From: Hymenobacter puniceus
GTDB taxonomy: Bacteria; Bacteroidota; Bacteroidia; Cytophagales; Hymenobacteraceae
NCBI RefSeq assembly: GCF_014333525.1
Contig: NZ_JACSCX010000006.1
Location: forward strand, 1-64,000
Length of the DNA stretch: 64,000 nt
Reading direction: 5' to 3'
Positions 8,849-18,086 of the stretch are shown here, piece by piece (the first letter of the stretch is position 1; every line of letters starts with the position of its first letter). A model generated the notes under the pieces. The model was not told the origin of the DNA. It saw only the letters and a program-made list of their open reading frames with translations, and ran no database searches. A program made the position numbers and the translations under genes.

Positions 8849-11800
8849 ATGGCGGAAGCAGCAACCAAACGGCTTAGTCAGGCAGCCAAAGACCTGAACG
8901 TTGGCATGTCCACGATAGTGGAAACACTAACGAAAAAGGGATTTCCGGTAGAAAACAAGCCCACAACCAAGCTCACTCCCGAGCAGGTAGCGTTGCTGGA
9001 CAAGGAATTCGCGTCTTCAGCGCAAGACAAGCTGGAGGCTGCCAAGCTCAGCCAGGCTAAGCGCCAAAGCGAGCTGGAAGCGGCTGCCCATGCCCGTCCG
9101 GCTGAGCCTGTTGCTCCGAAAGCCCCGGCTCCCAAGCCCGTAGAAGTTCCTGCCCCCGCTCCAGTGGTCGCGGCTCCGGCTGCAGCGTCCGTAGGGGCCG
9201 CAGTCCCTGCTGCTCCACAGCCCACCGAGGAAGCACCCAAAGTGCCCGGCCTCAAAGTGCTGGGCAAGTTGGAACTGGATGCTAAGGGCCGGCCAATGGC
9301 CCCCCGTCCCGCCGCTCCGACAGCCTCGGTGGCCGCTGCTGCGCCAACTCCCAAGCCAGTCGAAGCCCCAGTTCCTGCACCCAAGCCCGCTGAAGCTCCG
9401 GTTGCTGAAACTAAGCCGGCTCCGGCTGCGCCGGTGGCAGCTGCCCCCAAGCCCGTGGAAACGCCAGCGCCGACTCCCAAGCCTGCTGAAACGCCAGCCC
9501 CTGCCCCAGCAGCCGCAACGCCAGCCCCGGCACCAGCTCCCGCACCAGTTGCTCCAGAGCCAGTGAAAGCTCCGGTTGCTGAAACGCCAGCTCCGGCTCC
9601 TAAGCCTGCTGAAACTGCAGCACCAGCAAATCCGGCAGCTTCTACGCCAGTTGAAGCTGCTCCTTCTGACGCTGCTGCCTCCAGCGAGGAAGCGGCCGGT
9701 ACCATCGTTGCCAAAGCTGACCAGCTGAAAGGCCTGACGGTACTGGGTAAGATTGAGCTGCCGCTCGATTCGTCGCGGCGTGGTGGGCGCGGTGCCCGCC
9801 CCGTAGCGTCATCTGACGTGCGCAAGAGCGGTATTGCTGCCGACAAGAAGAAACGCCAGCGTCTGCCTGGTCCGGGCGGGGCTACCCAGCCCGGCTCGGC
9901 CAACCAAGGTACCCAGCAAGGTGCCGGCTACCAGGGCAACCGTCCGGTAACGCCTGCTGGCCAGCGCCCCGGTGGCCCCGGCCAGCGCCCCGGTGGTGGC
10001 CCCGGCCAGCGTTCCGGTGGTGGAGCAGCCCAGCGCACACAGCCGACAGTCCCGCTCACGCCAGAGCAGAATGACAAGCAGATTCAGGAGCAGATCAAGG
10101 CTACGCTGGCTAAACTCAGCGGGGGCCGTGGTGGCAACAATAACAACCGGGCTAAATACCGCCGTGATAAGCGGGCTGGGGTAGCCGAGGATCGTGAGGC
10201 CCAGCGCGCGCAAAACGAACTGGACGCCAAGACGCTCAAGGTAACCGAGTTCATCTCCGCCAACGACTTGGCCTCGCTGATGGATGTGTCGGTGAACGAG
10301 ATTATCAAGATCTGCCTGAACATGGGCATGTTTGTGTCCATCAACCAGCGCCTCGACGCCGAAGCCATTACCGTTATTGCCGACGAGTTTGGCTACGATG
10401 TGGAGTTCCTGTCTGCTGAGGAAGAGGACACCGTGGTTGAAATCACGGATAGCGAAGAGGATCTGCAGCCACGGGCCCCGATTGTGACCATCATGGGTCA
10501 CGTCGACCACGGCAAGACCTCGCTGCTTGACTACATCCGCAACGCCAGCGTGGCCAAAGGCGAAGCCGGCGGTATCACGCAGCACATCGGCGCCTACGAT
10601 GTAATGACCAAGTCTGGCAAGCGTGTCACCTTCCTGGATACGCCGGGTCACGAAGCCTTTACGGCCATGCGTGCCCGTGGTGCCAAGATTACGGACATTG
10701 CCATCATTGTAGTAGCCGCCGATGACTCGGTGATGCCGCAAACCAAAGAAGCCATCAATCACGCGCAAGCAGCTGGTGTGCCGATTGTCATTGCCCTCAA
10801 CAAGATTGACAAGCCCGGCGCTAACCCCGACAAAGTCCGTGAGGAACTGTCGGTGATCAACGTACTGGTAGAAGAATGGGGCGGTAAGTACCAGAGCCAG
10901 GAAGTATCGGCGAAAACCGGTCTGGGCATCGACGACCTGCTGGAGAAAGTCCTGCTGGAAGCCGAGATTCTGGAACTGAAAGCCAACCCGGACCGCAACG
11001 CCGTAGGTGCCGTTATTGAAGCTTCGCTCGACAAGGGCCGAGGCTACGTAACTACCATTCTGGTACAGACGGGCACCATGAAAGTGGGCGACATCGTGCT
11101 GGCGGGTCCGCACTTCGGCCGCGTGAAGGCTATGACGGACCACCGCGGCAAGAAGATGAAAACTGCCGGCCCGGCCACGCCGGTGCAGGTACTTGGTCTG
11201 ACCGGGGCCCCACAGGCCGGCGACAAGATCCAGGTAATGGAAACCGAGCGTGAAGCCCGCGAGCTGGCCACCCAGCGTCAGCAACTGGCCCGCGAGCAGA
11301 GCATGCGCACCAAGAAGCACATCACTCTCGACGAAATTGGTCGCCGTCTGGCTATCGGTTCGTTCAAGGAGCTGAATGTGATTGTGAAAGGCGACGTGGA
11401 TGGCTCGGTGGAAGCACTGGCCGACTCCTTGCTGAAACTGAGCACGCCGGAAGTGGCCGTGAACATCCTCAGCAAGAGCGTGGGTGCCATTTCGGAATCA
11501 GATGTGTTGCTGGCTTCGGCCTCCGACGCCATCATCATCGGCTTCCAGGTTCGTCCGTCGCAGAGTGCACGCAAGCTGGCCGAGCAGGAGCAGATCGATA
11601 TCCGCCTCTACTCCATCATTTACAACGCCATCAACGAGGTGAAGGATGCCATGGAAGGCATGCTGGCCCCAACGGTGAAAGATGTAGTGGTGGCCAACGC
11701 CGAGATTCGTCAGGTGTTCAACATCACCAAAGTAGGCGCCATTGGTGGCTGCATGGTGACGGACGGCACCTTCACCCGCAAAACCAAGGTGCGGCTTGTT

Positions 11801-11977
11801 CGCAACGGCATTGTGGTGTACTCAGGCGAAATCAAGGACCTCAAGCGCTACAAAGACGACGTGTCGGAAGTACGCCAAGGCTACGAGTGCGGTATTTCTC
11901 TCAAGAACTTCGATGACCTCCAGGAAGGGGACAACATCGAAGGCTTCGAAGAGCAGGAAGTGAAACGGACGCTGTAA
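8849..11977 (+). CDS. infB: Translation initiation factor IF-2
   Basis: IF-2 is the GTPase that delivers initiator tRNA to the 30S subunit and promotes subunit joining. The start is ATG 8849 ([14 protein letters not shown]), which opens the IF2_N domain; an in-frame TTG at 8813 is less likely. The 1042-residue protein has a long Pro/Ala/Lys-rich linker (about 75-280, with repeats like [10 protein letters not shown]) and a second low-complexity Gly/Gln/Arg stretch (about 340-400). The second IF2_N domain follows at about 465-520. The GTPase domain has G1 GHVDHGKTS (about 549-557), G3 DTPGHEAF (about 596-603) and G4 NKID (about 650-653). Domains II-IV complete the protein. It is the last gene of the operon and ends before a terminator. 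Confidence 0.97.
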   Translation: MAEAATKRLSQAAKDLNVGMSTIVETLTKKGFPVENKPTTKLTPEQVALLDKEFASSAQDKLEAAKLSQAKRQSELEAAAHARPAEPVAPKAPAPKPVEVPAPAPVVAAPAAASVGAAVPAAPQPTEEAPKVPGLKVLGKLELDAKGRPMAPRPAAPTASVAAAAPTPKPVEAPVPAPKPAEAPVAETKPAPAAPVAAAPKPVETPAPTPKPAETPAPAPAAATPAPAPAPAPVAPEPVKAPVAETPAPAPKPAETAAPANPAASTPVEAAPSDAAASSEEAAGTIVAKADQLKGLTVLGKIELPLDSSRRGGRGARPVASSDVRKSGIAADKKKRQRLPGPGGATQPGSANQGTQQGAGYQGNRPVTPAGQRPGGPGQRPGGGPGQRSGGGAAQRTQPTVPLTPEQNDKQIQEQIKATLAKLSGGRGGNNNNRAKYRRDKRAGVAEDREAQRAQNELDAKTLKVTEFISANDLASLMDVSVNEIIKICLNMGMFVSINQRLDAEAITVIADEFGYDVEFLSAEEEDTVVEITDSEEDLQPRAPIVTIMGHVDHGKTSLLDYIRNASVAKGEAGGITQHIGAYDVMTKSGKRVTFLDTPGHEAFTAMRARGAKITDIAIIVVAADDSVMPQTKEAINHAQAAGVPIVIALNKIDKPGANPDKVREELSVINVLVEEWGGKYQSQEVSAKTGLGIDDLLEKVLLEAEILELKANPDRNAVGAVIEASLDKGRGYVTTILVQTGTMKVGDIVLAGPHFGRVKAMTDHRGKKMKTAGPATPVQVLGLTGAPQAGDKIQVMETEREARELATQRQQLAREQSMRTKKHITLDEIGRRLAIGSFKELNVIVKGDVDGSVEALADSLLKLSTPEVAVNILSKSVGAISESDVLLASASDAIIIGFQVRPSQSARKLAEQEQIDIRLYSIIYNAINEVKDAMEGMLAPTVKDVVVANAEIRQVFNITKVGAIGGCMVTDGTFTRKTKVRLVRNGIVVYSGEIKDLKRYKDDVSEVRQGYECGISLKNFDDLQEGDNIEGFEEQEVKRTL

Positions 11978-11996
11978 GCAGCGCACCGTTTCGTAT

Positions 11997-12032
11997 CAGA
12001 AGGCCTCTACTGCGTGCAGTAGGGGCCTTCTG
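11997..12032 (+). terminator. Terminator after infB
   Basis: A 17-bp stem with one mismatch (11997-12013 with 12016-12032), followed by TGTGTTTTC, lies 20 nt after the infB stop codon. It ends the rimP-nusA-infB operon. Confidence 0.8.
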
Positions 12033-12498
12033 TGTTTTCGGCCACAAGTAACCGTCACATCATCATGCTATTGACCTCGCCGACTGAGAAAAGTAATTTA
12101 GCATCACACAAAGATTGAGTTGCACCTCCATCAGTACTTCATCACTTCTACCGCCTACCAACACCCCTGAACAAGCGAAATCAACTCTGTAAGGCATCCG
12201 GCGCATATCGTGCATTTGCGACTGGCCGCCGTTGCAACACTTCTCCTTTTTTCTGTAGTGCTATGCCCATACACACTTACGCCCCGACTGCTGCCAAACG
12301 CCACGCGCTTATGCCAGCGCCTGTGTGCTACCTGTCATTGAGTGGTGTGCGCGAGGCGGCATTGCCTCCGGCTCTGCCAGGCCCCAACTGGGACCCAACT
12401 AAGCGCCAGCTTTCGTAGCTGGCCTGTTGAATTCTTAATTTTTAGTTCTTCTTTATCTGAATCGGGAGCGAACGGTGGTCTCGATACAGCTGAAGATG
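12033..12498. other. Intergenic spacer without a supported gene
   Basis: About 470 bases with no credible coding frame, tRNA or known regulatory RNA that I can recognise. A plus-strand frame beginning at 12342 runs through the terminator at 12501-12533 and antisense into the next gene, so it is rejected. Confidence 0.4.
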
Positions 12499-12500
12499 CA

Positions 12501-12533
12501 AAAAGCCCCGACGCTTTGCGACGGGGCTTTTTT
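12501..12533 (-). terminator. Bidirectional terminator
   Basis: A 10-bp stem, AAAAGCCCCG (12501-12510) with its complement (12522-12531), is flanked by A and T runs on both sides. It lies 49 nt past the stop codon of the minus-strand gene at 12582 and should end that transcript. Confidence 0.8.
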
Positions 12534-12581
12534 GTGGTGATTTGCCAGCAGATTGGGCGACAGGCAGCAGCCTGCAGAATC

Positions 12582-13037
12582 TCAGAAGAACAGGAATTTC
12601 TTTTTCTTCTTGTGCGTCAGCGGTTTGCCTTTTGGGTCTATGCCGGGCGCGGCGCGACTCTGGCCTTTCTTCATCATGGCGTTGCGGGTGTGCTTGCCGG
12701 CTTTGAACTTGCGCACCGTGAATCCGCCCGAGCCTTTTTCATACTGCCGGGCCGGGCCTGAGGCGCGGCCGAAGCTGGTATTGGCAGAGCCACCGCCGGC
12801 GCGGGCCTCCAGCACTTCTACCTGCTGGTCGCGCTTGGCATCCTCCGGATTCATGTTCATGCGGCGCTGCATGTTAGCAACATCGGTAGCCGACGCTTTT
12901 CGTTTGCCTTTGTTTTGCTCGTTGACGGGTCGCCCGGAATTCTCGGGAGCAATAACGGAGCGGGGAGTCTGCGCGCTAACGGGCTTACTAAGCAACGTGG
13001 CGGAAGCCAGCAGCGAGGTGGCGATAAGCTTTTTCAT
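12582..13037 (-). CDS. Small secreted basic protein, function unknown
   Basis: I do not recognise a family. The protein has 151 residues from ATG 13037 with a clear signal peptide (MKKLIATSLLASATLL...VSAQ, cleavage near residue 23). The mature part is hydrophilic, glycine- and lysine-rich, and ends in a strongly basic tail with five consecutive lysines followed by FLFF. There are no cysteines after the signal peptide and no catalytic motif. It is monocistronic with a good terminator downstream, and codon use is like the neighbours, which supports it as a real gene. Binding to nucleic acid or negatively charged surface polymer is possible from charge alone, but this is only inference. Confidence 0.65.
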   Translation of the reverse strand: MKKLIATSLLASATLLSKPVSAQTPRSVIAPENSGRPVNEQNKGKRKASATDVANMQRRMNMNPEDAKRDQQVEVLEARAGGGSANTSFGRASGPARQYEKGSGGFTVRKFKAGKHTRNAMMKKGQSRAAPGIDPKGKPLTHKKKKKFLFF

Positions 13038-13256
13038 GCGCTGAAGCAGAAGGAAATGCGAGGAAAAGGCCACTATTGAGCTATAAGACAGCTATTGGGC
13101 CATTAGCGCGGCAACGGGCCGGCAGGGAAGTTAGTTCAAATTACTGGAAACTTGCCGGAATATCCGCCTGGCAAATTAGACGCCTCACAAACCATAAGCA
13201 ATACTTATGCCTATGGACACTTATGTGGTTGAGGCTGCCGCCAGATAAGCAAAAAG

Positions 13257-13679
13257 CTAGACGCGCGTCCGCAGCGCATCGCGGATTTCCATCAGCAGCA
13301 CCTGGTCTTTCGTTGGGCCGGGGTCGGCTACTACCACTTCCTGCGGCTTCTTAAAACGGTTGGCCAGCTTCACAATCCAGAAAATGGCGAAGGCCATCAG
13401 CAAAAAGGTGATGACGGCGTTCAGGAATAACCCATAATTGATGGTAGCCGCACCGGCTTTTTTGGCGTCCTCCAGTGTTTTATAGGTAGTACCATCCAAG
13501 GCCAAAAACCAATCCTTGAAATCCATGCCGCCAGTCAGAATGCTGAGCACCGGCATCAGAATATCGTCGGTCAGGGAAGATACAATCTTGCCGAAAGCGC
13601 CACCGATAATCACGCCGACTGCCAGATCAAGCACGTTACCTTTGGAAATGAACTCTTTAAATTCGGATACAAACCCCAT
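13257..13679 (-). CDS. mscL: Large-conductance mechanosensitive channel MscL
   Basis: MscL is a homopentameric inner-membrane channel that opens on membrane stretch and protects against hypo-osmotic shock. The 140-residue protein has the expected length and order. An amphipathic N-terminal helix ([10 protein letters not shown]) comes first, then the pore-lining TM1 with [15 protein letters not shown] (about residues 19-33) and DDILMP. A periplasmic loop follows, then TM2 (about 86-108) and a C-terminal helix. The ATG at 13679 gives the canonical [11 protein letters not shown] start. It is alone on the minus strand, upstream of the small secreted protein gene. Confidence 0.96.
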   Translation of the reverse strand: MGFVSEFKEFISKGNVLDLAVGVIIGGAFGKIVSSLTDDILMPVLSILTGGMDFKDWFLALDGTTYKTLEDAKKAGAATINYGLFLNAVITFLLMAFAIFWIVKLANRFKKPQEVVVADPGPTKDQVLLMEIRDALRTRV

Positions 13680-13890
13680 GACAGAAAAGAATTTGGTGAA
13701 AGAAAGGAAGAGTAGATAATGGCAATATACTGGTTTTGCAATCTAGCGTACCGTTACCATTCTGTTTGCTACGCTCAAAAGTAAATGAGCTTTCGGGCTC
13801 TGATTCGGCCTTTCGCCAGACGGCCGCCGGTAGCCGCTGAAGTATAGCCTGACCGCGCCGAAGCGCCAGAGTACGCACGCGGTTTTGCCC

Positions 13891-13898
13891 TATCTTTG
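13891..13898 (+). promoter_or_regulatory. Promoter -7 box of the enoyl-CoA hydratase gene
   Basis: TATCTTTG is a perfect TAnnTTTG match, 32 nt before the ATG at 13931. A correctly spaced TTG is not evident. Confidence 0.45.
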
Positions 13899-13930
13899 AG
13901 CGTCATCTGCGCCCCCCCTACTCCTTCTCT

Positions 13931-14722
13931 ATGGCTTCTTTCGAAAATCTACTGGTTGAGCTCGACGCTGCAACCAGCATCCAGACCATCACGCTCAACC
14001 GCCCAACCAAGCTCAATGCCCTCAACGCCGCCACGATTGCTGAAATCGGGCAGGCCATGCAGCAAGCCCTCAACGACAAGGCTGTGCGCGGCATTATCTT
14101 GACCGGCAGTGGCGACAAAGCCTTTGTAGCCGGCGCCGACATTGCCGAGCTGGCCGCCATTCAGAGCGAACCGCTGGCCCGCCGGGCCTCCGAGCAGGGC
14201 CAGGAAGTGTTCTGCATGATTGAGGAAAGCTCCAAGCCGGTTGTTGCGGCCGTGAATGGGTTTGCGCTGGGCGGTGGCTGCGAGCTGGCCATGGCCTGCC
14301 ACTTGCGTATTGCAGCAGAAAACGCGCGTTTCGGGCAGCCGGAAGTGAATCTGGGTTTGATTCCGGGCTACGGCGGCACCCAGCGGCTGGCGCAGCTGAT
14401 CGGCAAAGGCAAGGCACTGGAACTGCTGCTGACGGCCGATATGATAAAGGCTGATGAAGCGTTGCGCCTGGGCCTTGTGAACCACGTGGTGCCCGCCGCC
14501 GAACTGCTACCATTTACGAAGTCCCTGCTCGGCCGCATTCTAACCAAGGCGCCGCTGGCGCTTGGCTTGTGCATAGACAGTGTGAATGCGCACTACTCCG
14601 ACACGCGCCACGGCTACCAGGTGGAGGCCAACGCCTTCGGGCAATGTTTTGCCTCCAACGACTTCAAGGAAGGCACGCAGGCATTTCTGGAGAAGCGGCC
14701 GGCGGTGTTCAAGGGTAATTAA
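13931..14722 (+). CDS. Enoyl-CoA hydratase/isomerase family protein
   Basis: A single-domain crotonase of 263 residues, the typical length for short-chain enoyl-CoA hydratases, which add water to trans-2-enoyl-CoA in fatty-acid or amino-acid breakdown. The oxyanion-hole regions GDKAFVAGADIAEL (about 58-71) and GGGCELAMACHLRIA (about 116-130) are present. Both glutamates expected for hydratase activity are visible, in QPEVNLGLIPG and KALELLLTADMI. This suggests a true hydratase rather than an isomerase. It is not linked to the fad cluster at 53-63 kb; its neighbours are mscL and a flippase. The exact substrate is not known. Confidence 0.9.
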   Translation: MASFENLLVELDAATSIQTITLNRPTKLNALNAATIAEIGQAMQQALNDKAVRGIILTGSGDKAFVAGADIAELAAIQSEPLARRASEQGQEVFCMIEESSKPVVAAVNGFALGGGCELAMACHLRIAAENARFGQPEVNLGLIPGYGGTQRLAQLIGKGKALELLLTADMIKADEALRLGLVNHVVPAAELLPFTKSLLGRILTKAPLALGLCIDSVNAHYSDTRHGYQVEANAFGQCFASNDFKEGTQAFLEKRPAVFKGN

Positions 14723-14740
14723 GACTCTCAGAATTGATTG

Positions 14741-14795
14741 GAACGTCATTCCGAGTGGAGCGAGGAATCTCGCTCCACTCGGAATGACGTTCTTT
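14741..14795 (+). terminator. Family A repeat forming a perfect 23-bp hairpin terminator
   Basis: Arms 14741-14763 and 14770-14792 are perfect complements with a 6-nt loop, followed by TTTT. The arm reads GAACGTCATTCCGAGTGGAG, so it is a symmetric member of the same interspersed family as 1751-1853 and 6670-6709. It lies right after the enoyl-CoA hydratase gene and can act as its terminator. Confidence 0.75.
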
Positions 14796-14821
14796 TAGCG
14801 ACGTTTTACCACTTCATGTAG

Positions 14822-16324
14822 ATGAGTGTAGCGAAGAAACTGGCTTCTCAAACGGCCGTGTATGGCATCAGTAGCATTGTGGGCCGGGTGCTCACTTACC
14901 TGCTGGTGCCGGTGTACACAGCGCGGTTTGCGGCGGCCGATTATGGCATCGTGACGGGTCTGTACGCTTACGTGTCGTTTCTGAACGTGCTGTTCACTTA
15001 CGGACTTGAAACCACGTTCTTCCGGTTTGCCAACCGCGCCGGCGCCGACCGGCAGGAGCTCTACAACCGGGTATTGAGCTTGCTGCTGGTGAGCAGCGTG
15101 GTGCTATCGGGGCTGCTGGCGTGGCAAGCAGGTACGCTGCTGCATCTACTGGGGCTGCCGCCCGGCCACGAGCGGTACGTGCTGTGGCTGGCCTTGGTGC
15201 TGGGCCTCGATGCCGTGGCCGCTATTCCGTTTGCACAGTTGCGTTTGCGCAACCAAGCACGGCGCTTTGCCGGCATCCGCATGGCCAGCATTGTGCTGAA
15301 CGTGGCGCTAAACATGTTCTTCATTGTAGTGTGCCCCGATATTCTGACTGGCAAGTACCTGACGGTGCTGCAGCCGCTGGTGGCGCGCCTCTACGACCCG
15401 ACTATTGGCGTAGGCTATGTATTTCTGGCTAACCTGGCGGCCAGTGCTTTCACGCTGCTGCTGCTGGCGCCGGAGTTGCTGCAATTGCGGTTCAAACTAA
15501 GCTTGGCGCCGCTACGGCCGCTGCTCACCTACGCCTATCCCATTATGCTGATGGGTATGGCGGGCATGGTGAATGAGACGCTGGACCGCATTATGCTGCC
15601 GTCGTGGCTACCGCCAAACTTCTACCCCGGCAAGAGCAGCCTCACGGCGGTGGGTATTTACGGGGCCTGTTATAAGCTGAGCATCTTTATGCAGCTCGTG
15701 ATTCAGGCGTTCCGCTACGCCGCCGAGCCGTTCTTCTTCTCGCAAAGCTCCGACAAGAACTCTCCAGCCACGTTTGCTATGGTGCTGAAGTGGTTTACGC
15801 TGTGCTGTGCTGTTATTTTTGTGGGGGTGAGTTTGAACCTGGAAATCCTGGGGGAACAGTTTCTGAAGCGGGCCGAATACCGCGAGGGTATTGCCGTGGT
15901 GCCGGTGCTGCTGCTGGCCAACCTGTTTCTGGGCGTTTACTGGAACCTGTCGGTGTGGTTTAAGCTGACTGATAAAACTTACATCGGCACTTACATCGGG
16001 GCGGCCGGTGCGGTGCTCACCATTGCTCTTAACTTCCTGCTGATTCCGGTGCTGGGCTACATGGGTTCAGCCATTGCCACGCTGGCCTGCTACTTTATGA
16101 TGGCGGCCGTGTGCTGGTGGCTGGGCGAGCGGCACTTCCCGGTGCCGTATCCGGTGGCCCGGCTGCTGGGCTGGCTGGCGCTAGCCTCGGGAGTGGTAGC
16201 GCTGGGCTGGTTTGTGCCCGTAAGCGGCTACTGGCTGCGTCAGGCCTGGCATCTGGCGCTCTGTGTCGGGTTTGTGGGCCTGCTTGTAGTTGTTGAGAAG
16301 CCGCAGCGGGTGCTTGGGAAATGA
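14822..16324 (+). CDS. Oligosaccharide/polysaccharide flippase family membrane protein
   Basis: The 500-residue protein is almost wholly hydrophobic, with about 12-14 predicted transmembrane helices. It opens with the pattern of Wzx-type flippases (SQTAVYGISSIVGRVLTYLLVPVYT, residues 8-32; AADYGI). Such proteins move lipid-linked sugar repeat units from the inner to the outer leaflet of the cytoplasmic membrane for surface polysaccharide assembly. It begins the envelope cluster that continues with dut and a sugar nucleotidyltransferase. The specific glycan cannot be inferred. No glycosyltransferase or polymerase gene is adjacent, so it may serve more than one pathway. Confidence 0.88.
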   Translation: MSVAKKLASQTAVYGISSIVGRVLTYLLVPVYTARFAAADYGIVTGLYAYVSFLNVLFTYGLETTFFRFANRAGADRQELYNRVLSLLLVSSVVLSGLLAWQAGTLLHLLGLPPGHERYVLWLALVLGLDAVAAIPFAQLRLRNQARRFAGIRMASIVLNVALNMFFIVVCPDILTGKYLTVLQPLVARLYDPTIGVGYVFLANLAASAFTLLLLAPELLQLRFKLSLAPLRPLLTYAYPIMLMGMAGMVNETLDRIMLPSWLPPNFYPGKSSLTAVGIYGACYKLSIFMQLVIQAFRYAAEPFFFSQSSDKNSPATFAMVLKWFTLCCAVIFVGVSLNLEILGEQFLKRAEYREGIAVVPVLLLANLFLGVYWNLSVWFKLTDKTYIGTYIGAAGAVLTIALNFLLIPVLGYMGSAIATLACYFMMAAVCWWLGERHFPVPYPVARLLGWLALASGVVALGWFVPVSGYWLRQAWHLALCVGFVGLLVVVEKPQRVLGK

Positions 16325-16402
16325 GTTGTCAGTTGTCGGTTAGTAGTTATCAGAAATTGATAGGACGGTCTGACAACTGATAACCCTCCACCAACTGACA
16401 AC
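16325..16402. repeat. Word-repeat inverted spacer (AGTTGTCAGTT type)
   Basis: The spacer between the flippase gene and dut is built from variants of AGTTGTCAGTT on one side and their complements (AACTGACAACT) on the other. They form an imperfect inverted repeat of about 78 bp. Similar words occur at 59999-60029. Confidence 0.5.
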
Positions 16403-16415
16403 TAGCGCAGAAATC

Positions 16416-16423
16416 TATCTTTG
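16416..16423 (+). promoter_or_regulatory. dut promoter -7 box, near-leaderless
   Basis: TATCTTTG matches TAnnTTTG and only 4 nt (CACC) separate it from the dut ATG at 16428. Transcription should begin at or beside the start codon, giving a leaderless mRNA. No clear TTG at -33. Confidence 0.5.
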
Positions 16424-16427
16424 CACC

Positions 16428-16862
16428 ATGCAACTCCCTGTCATCAACCGTTCCCGCCACCCGCTGCCGGAGTACCAAACGGCCCACGCCGCCGGCCTCG
16501 ATGTGCGGGCCAACCTGGACGAGCCCGTGGTACTGAAACCTTTACAGCGTGCCCTTATTCCAACGGGCCTGTTTGTGGAGCTGCCCGTGGGCTACGAAAT
16601 GCAGGTGCGGCCCCGTAGCGGCCTGGCGTATAAGCACGGCATCAGCATCGTGAACAGCCCCGGCACCATTGATGCCGACTACCGGGGCGAGTTGAAAGTG
16701 CTGCTGGTGAATCTCTCCGACACCGACTTTGTGGTGCAGGACGGTGAGCGAATCGCGCAGCTCGTAGTGGCCCGCCACGAGGTGATAGTGTGGCAGCCTG
16801 CTGATGCTCTGAGCGAAACAACGCGCGGCACTGGCGGCTACGGCAGCACCGGCGTGCAATAA
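16428..16862 (+). CDS. dut: dUTP diphosphatase
   Basis: The enzyme hydrolyses dUTP to dUMP and pyrophosphate, keeping uracil out of DNA and feeding dTMP synthesis. The 144-residue trimeric-type dUTPase has all five motifs: AGLDVRA (residues 22-28), [10 protein letters not shown] (64-73), [12 protein letters not shown] (about 82-93), ERIAQLVV (about 108-115) and the C-terminal [10 protein letters not shown] (132-141). The start follows a strong -7 box with almost no leader. It sits inside an envelope-gene cluster, where dut is often found in Bacteroidota. Confidence 0.96.
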   Translation: MQLPVINRSRHPLPEYQTAHAAGLDVRANLDEPVVLKPLQRALIPTGLFVELPVGYEMQVRPRSGLAYKHGISIVNSPGTIDADYRGELKVLLVNLSDTDFVVQDGERIAQLVVARHEVIVWQPADALSETTRGTGGYGSTGVQ

Positions 16863-16961
16863 ACTCCACCTTACGTAACTGGCACAGCTACTTTCCTGCG
16901 CCATTTGCGTACCGGCTTATTACTTCCTACTCTTCGTAAACAACCCGAAACTTCTTTAGAC

Positions 16962-17972
16962 ATGAGAATTATTGTTCCGATGGCCGGCATGGGCAAGCGC
17001 ATGCGCCCACACACCCTCACTGTTCCAAAACCGCTTATCCCGATTGCGGGCAAGCCGATTGTGCAGCGCTTGGTAGAGGACATTGCCAAAGTGTGCGGCG
17101 AGCCGGTGCAGGAAGTAGCCTTTATCATTGGGCGTTTCGGAGCGGAAACAGAGAAAAGCCTTGTACAGATTGCCGAGTCGGTGGGCGCTAAGGGCACCAT
17201 CCATTACCAGGATGAGCCGCTGGGCACTGCCCACGCTATTCTGTGCGCCCAAAGTGCCCTGACCGGCCCGGTGGTAGTAGCCTTTGCTGATACGCTGTTC
17301 AAAGCCGATTTCACCCTCGATTCCAGCGTGCCCGGCACCATCTGGGTGCAGAAAGTAGATGACCCCAAGCCGTTTGGCGTGGTGAAGCTCAACGAGCAGG
17401 GCCAGATTACCGACTTCGTGGAGAAGCCTCAGGAGTTTGTGTCTGACCTCGCCATCATCGGCATTTATTACTTCCAGGACGGTGAGTACCTGCGCAGCGA
17501 GCTACAGTATCTGCTCGACAACGATATCAAGGACAAAGGCGAGTATCAGCTCACCAATGCCCTCGAAAACATGAAGAACAAGGGCACCACGTTCGTGCCC
17601 GGCCGCGTGACCGAGTGGCTGGACTGCGGCAACAAAGACGCCACCGTTTTCACCAACCAGCGCTACCTCGAATACCTGCAGGAGCGAGGCGAAAACCTGG
17701 TTTCTGAATCTGCCAAGGTCACCAACTCCGTATTGATTCCGCCAGTGTACGTGGGCGAGGGCGCTATCATCACCGATTCGGTGGTAGGGCCGCACGTGTC
17801 GCTGGGCAACCATTCCAATGTGCGGGGGTCAGTGGTATCGAACTCCATTGTGCAGACGTCGGCCACGGTGCTCCACGCCAACGTAGCCAACTCCATGATA
17901 GGCAACCACGCCACCGTCACGGGCACGCCCGACGACCTGAGCCTGGGCGACTACAATACATTGCGGGTATGA
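16962..17972 (+). CDS. Sugar-phosphate nucleotidyltransferase
   Basis: The protein joins a nucleoside triphosphate and a sugar-1-phosphate to make an activated sugar for glycan synthesis. The 336-residue form starts at ATG 16962 with the catalytic signature GMGKRMRPHT, then PKPLIPIAGKPI (about 23-34). A DTLF motif around 109-112 fits the metal-binding aspartate region. The C-terminal third has hexapeptide-like repeats (left-handed beta-helix). It resembles RfbA/GlmU-type enzymes, but the sugar and nucleotide are not certain. It follows dut by 99 nt and precedes the TPR gene, all on the same strand. An in-frame ATG at 16905 is less likely because it adds a tail before the signature. Confidence 0.9.
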   Translation: MRIIVPMAGMGKRMRPHTLTVPKPLIPIAGKPIVQRLVEDIAKVCGEPVQEVAFIIGRFGAETEKSLVQIAESVGAKGTIHYQDEPLGTAHAILCAQSALTGPVVVAFADTLFKADFTLDSSVPGTIWVQKVDDPKPFGVVKLNEQGQITDFVEKPQEFVSDLAIIGIYYFQDGEYLRSELQYLLDNDIKDKGEYQLTNALENMKNKGTTFVPGRVTEWLDCGNKDATVFTNQRYLEYLQERGENLVSESAKVTNSVLIPPVYVGEGAIITDSVVGPHVSLGNHSNVRGSVVSNSIVQTSATVLHANVANSMIGNHATVTGTPDDLSLGDYNTLRV

Positions 17973-18086
17973 TAATTTTGTAGCCGCTTGCGTTATGCAG
18001 AAGCCCGGGGCCATTCCGCCGTTTTGGGTACCTTGATCTTCATCCGTTTCCTTTGACCGGCGGACCTGTTCCGCGCTTCTGCCTGC

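Noticed and set aside
9080..9720. Proline/alanine repeats in infB as a recent expansion or recombination
   Set aside because: Long low-complexity linkers before the GTPase domain are normal in IF-2 of many bacteria.
9809..11320. 503-codon minus-strand frame opposite infB
   Set aside because: Antisense shadow of infB with no family motif.
12342..12761. 139-codon plus-strand frame in the spacer after infB
   Set aside because: It runs through a bidirectional terminator and then antisense to the small secreted protein gene; no signal or domain.
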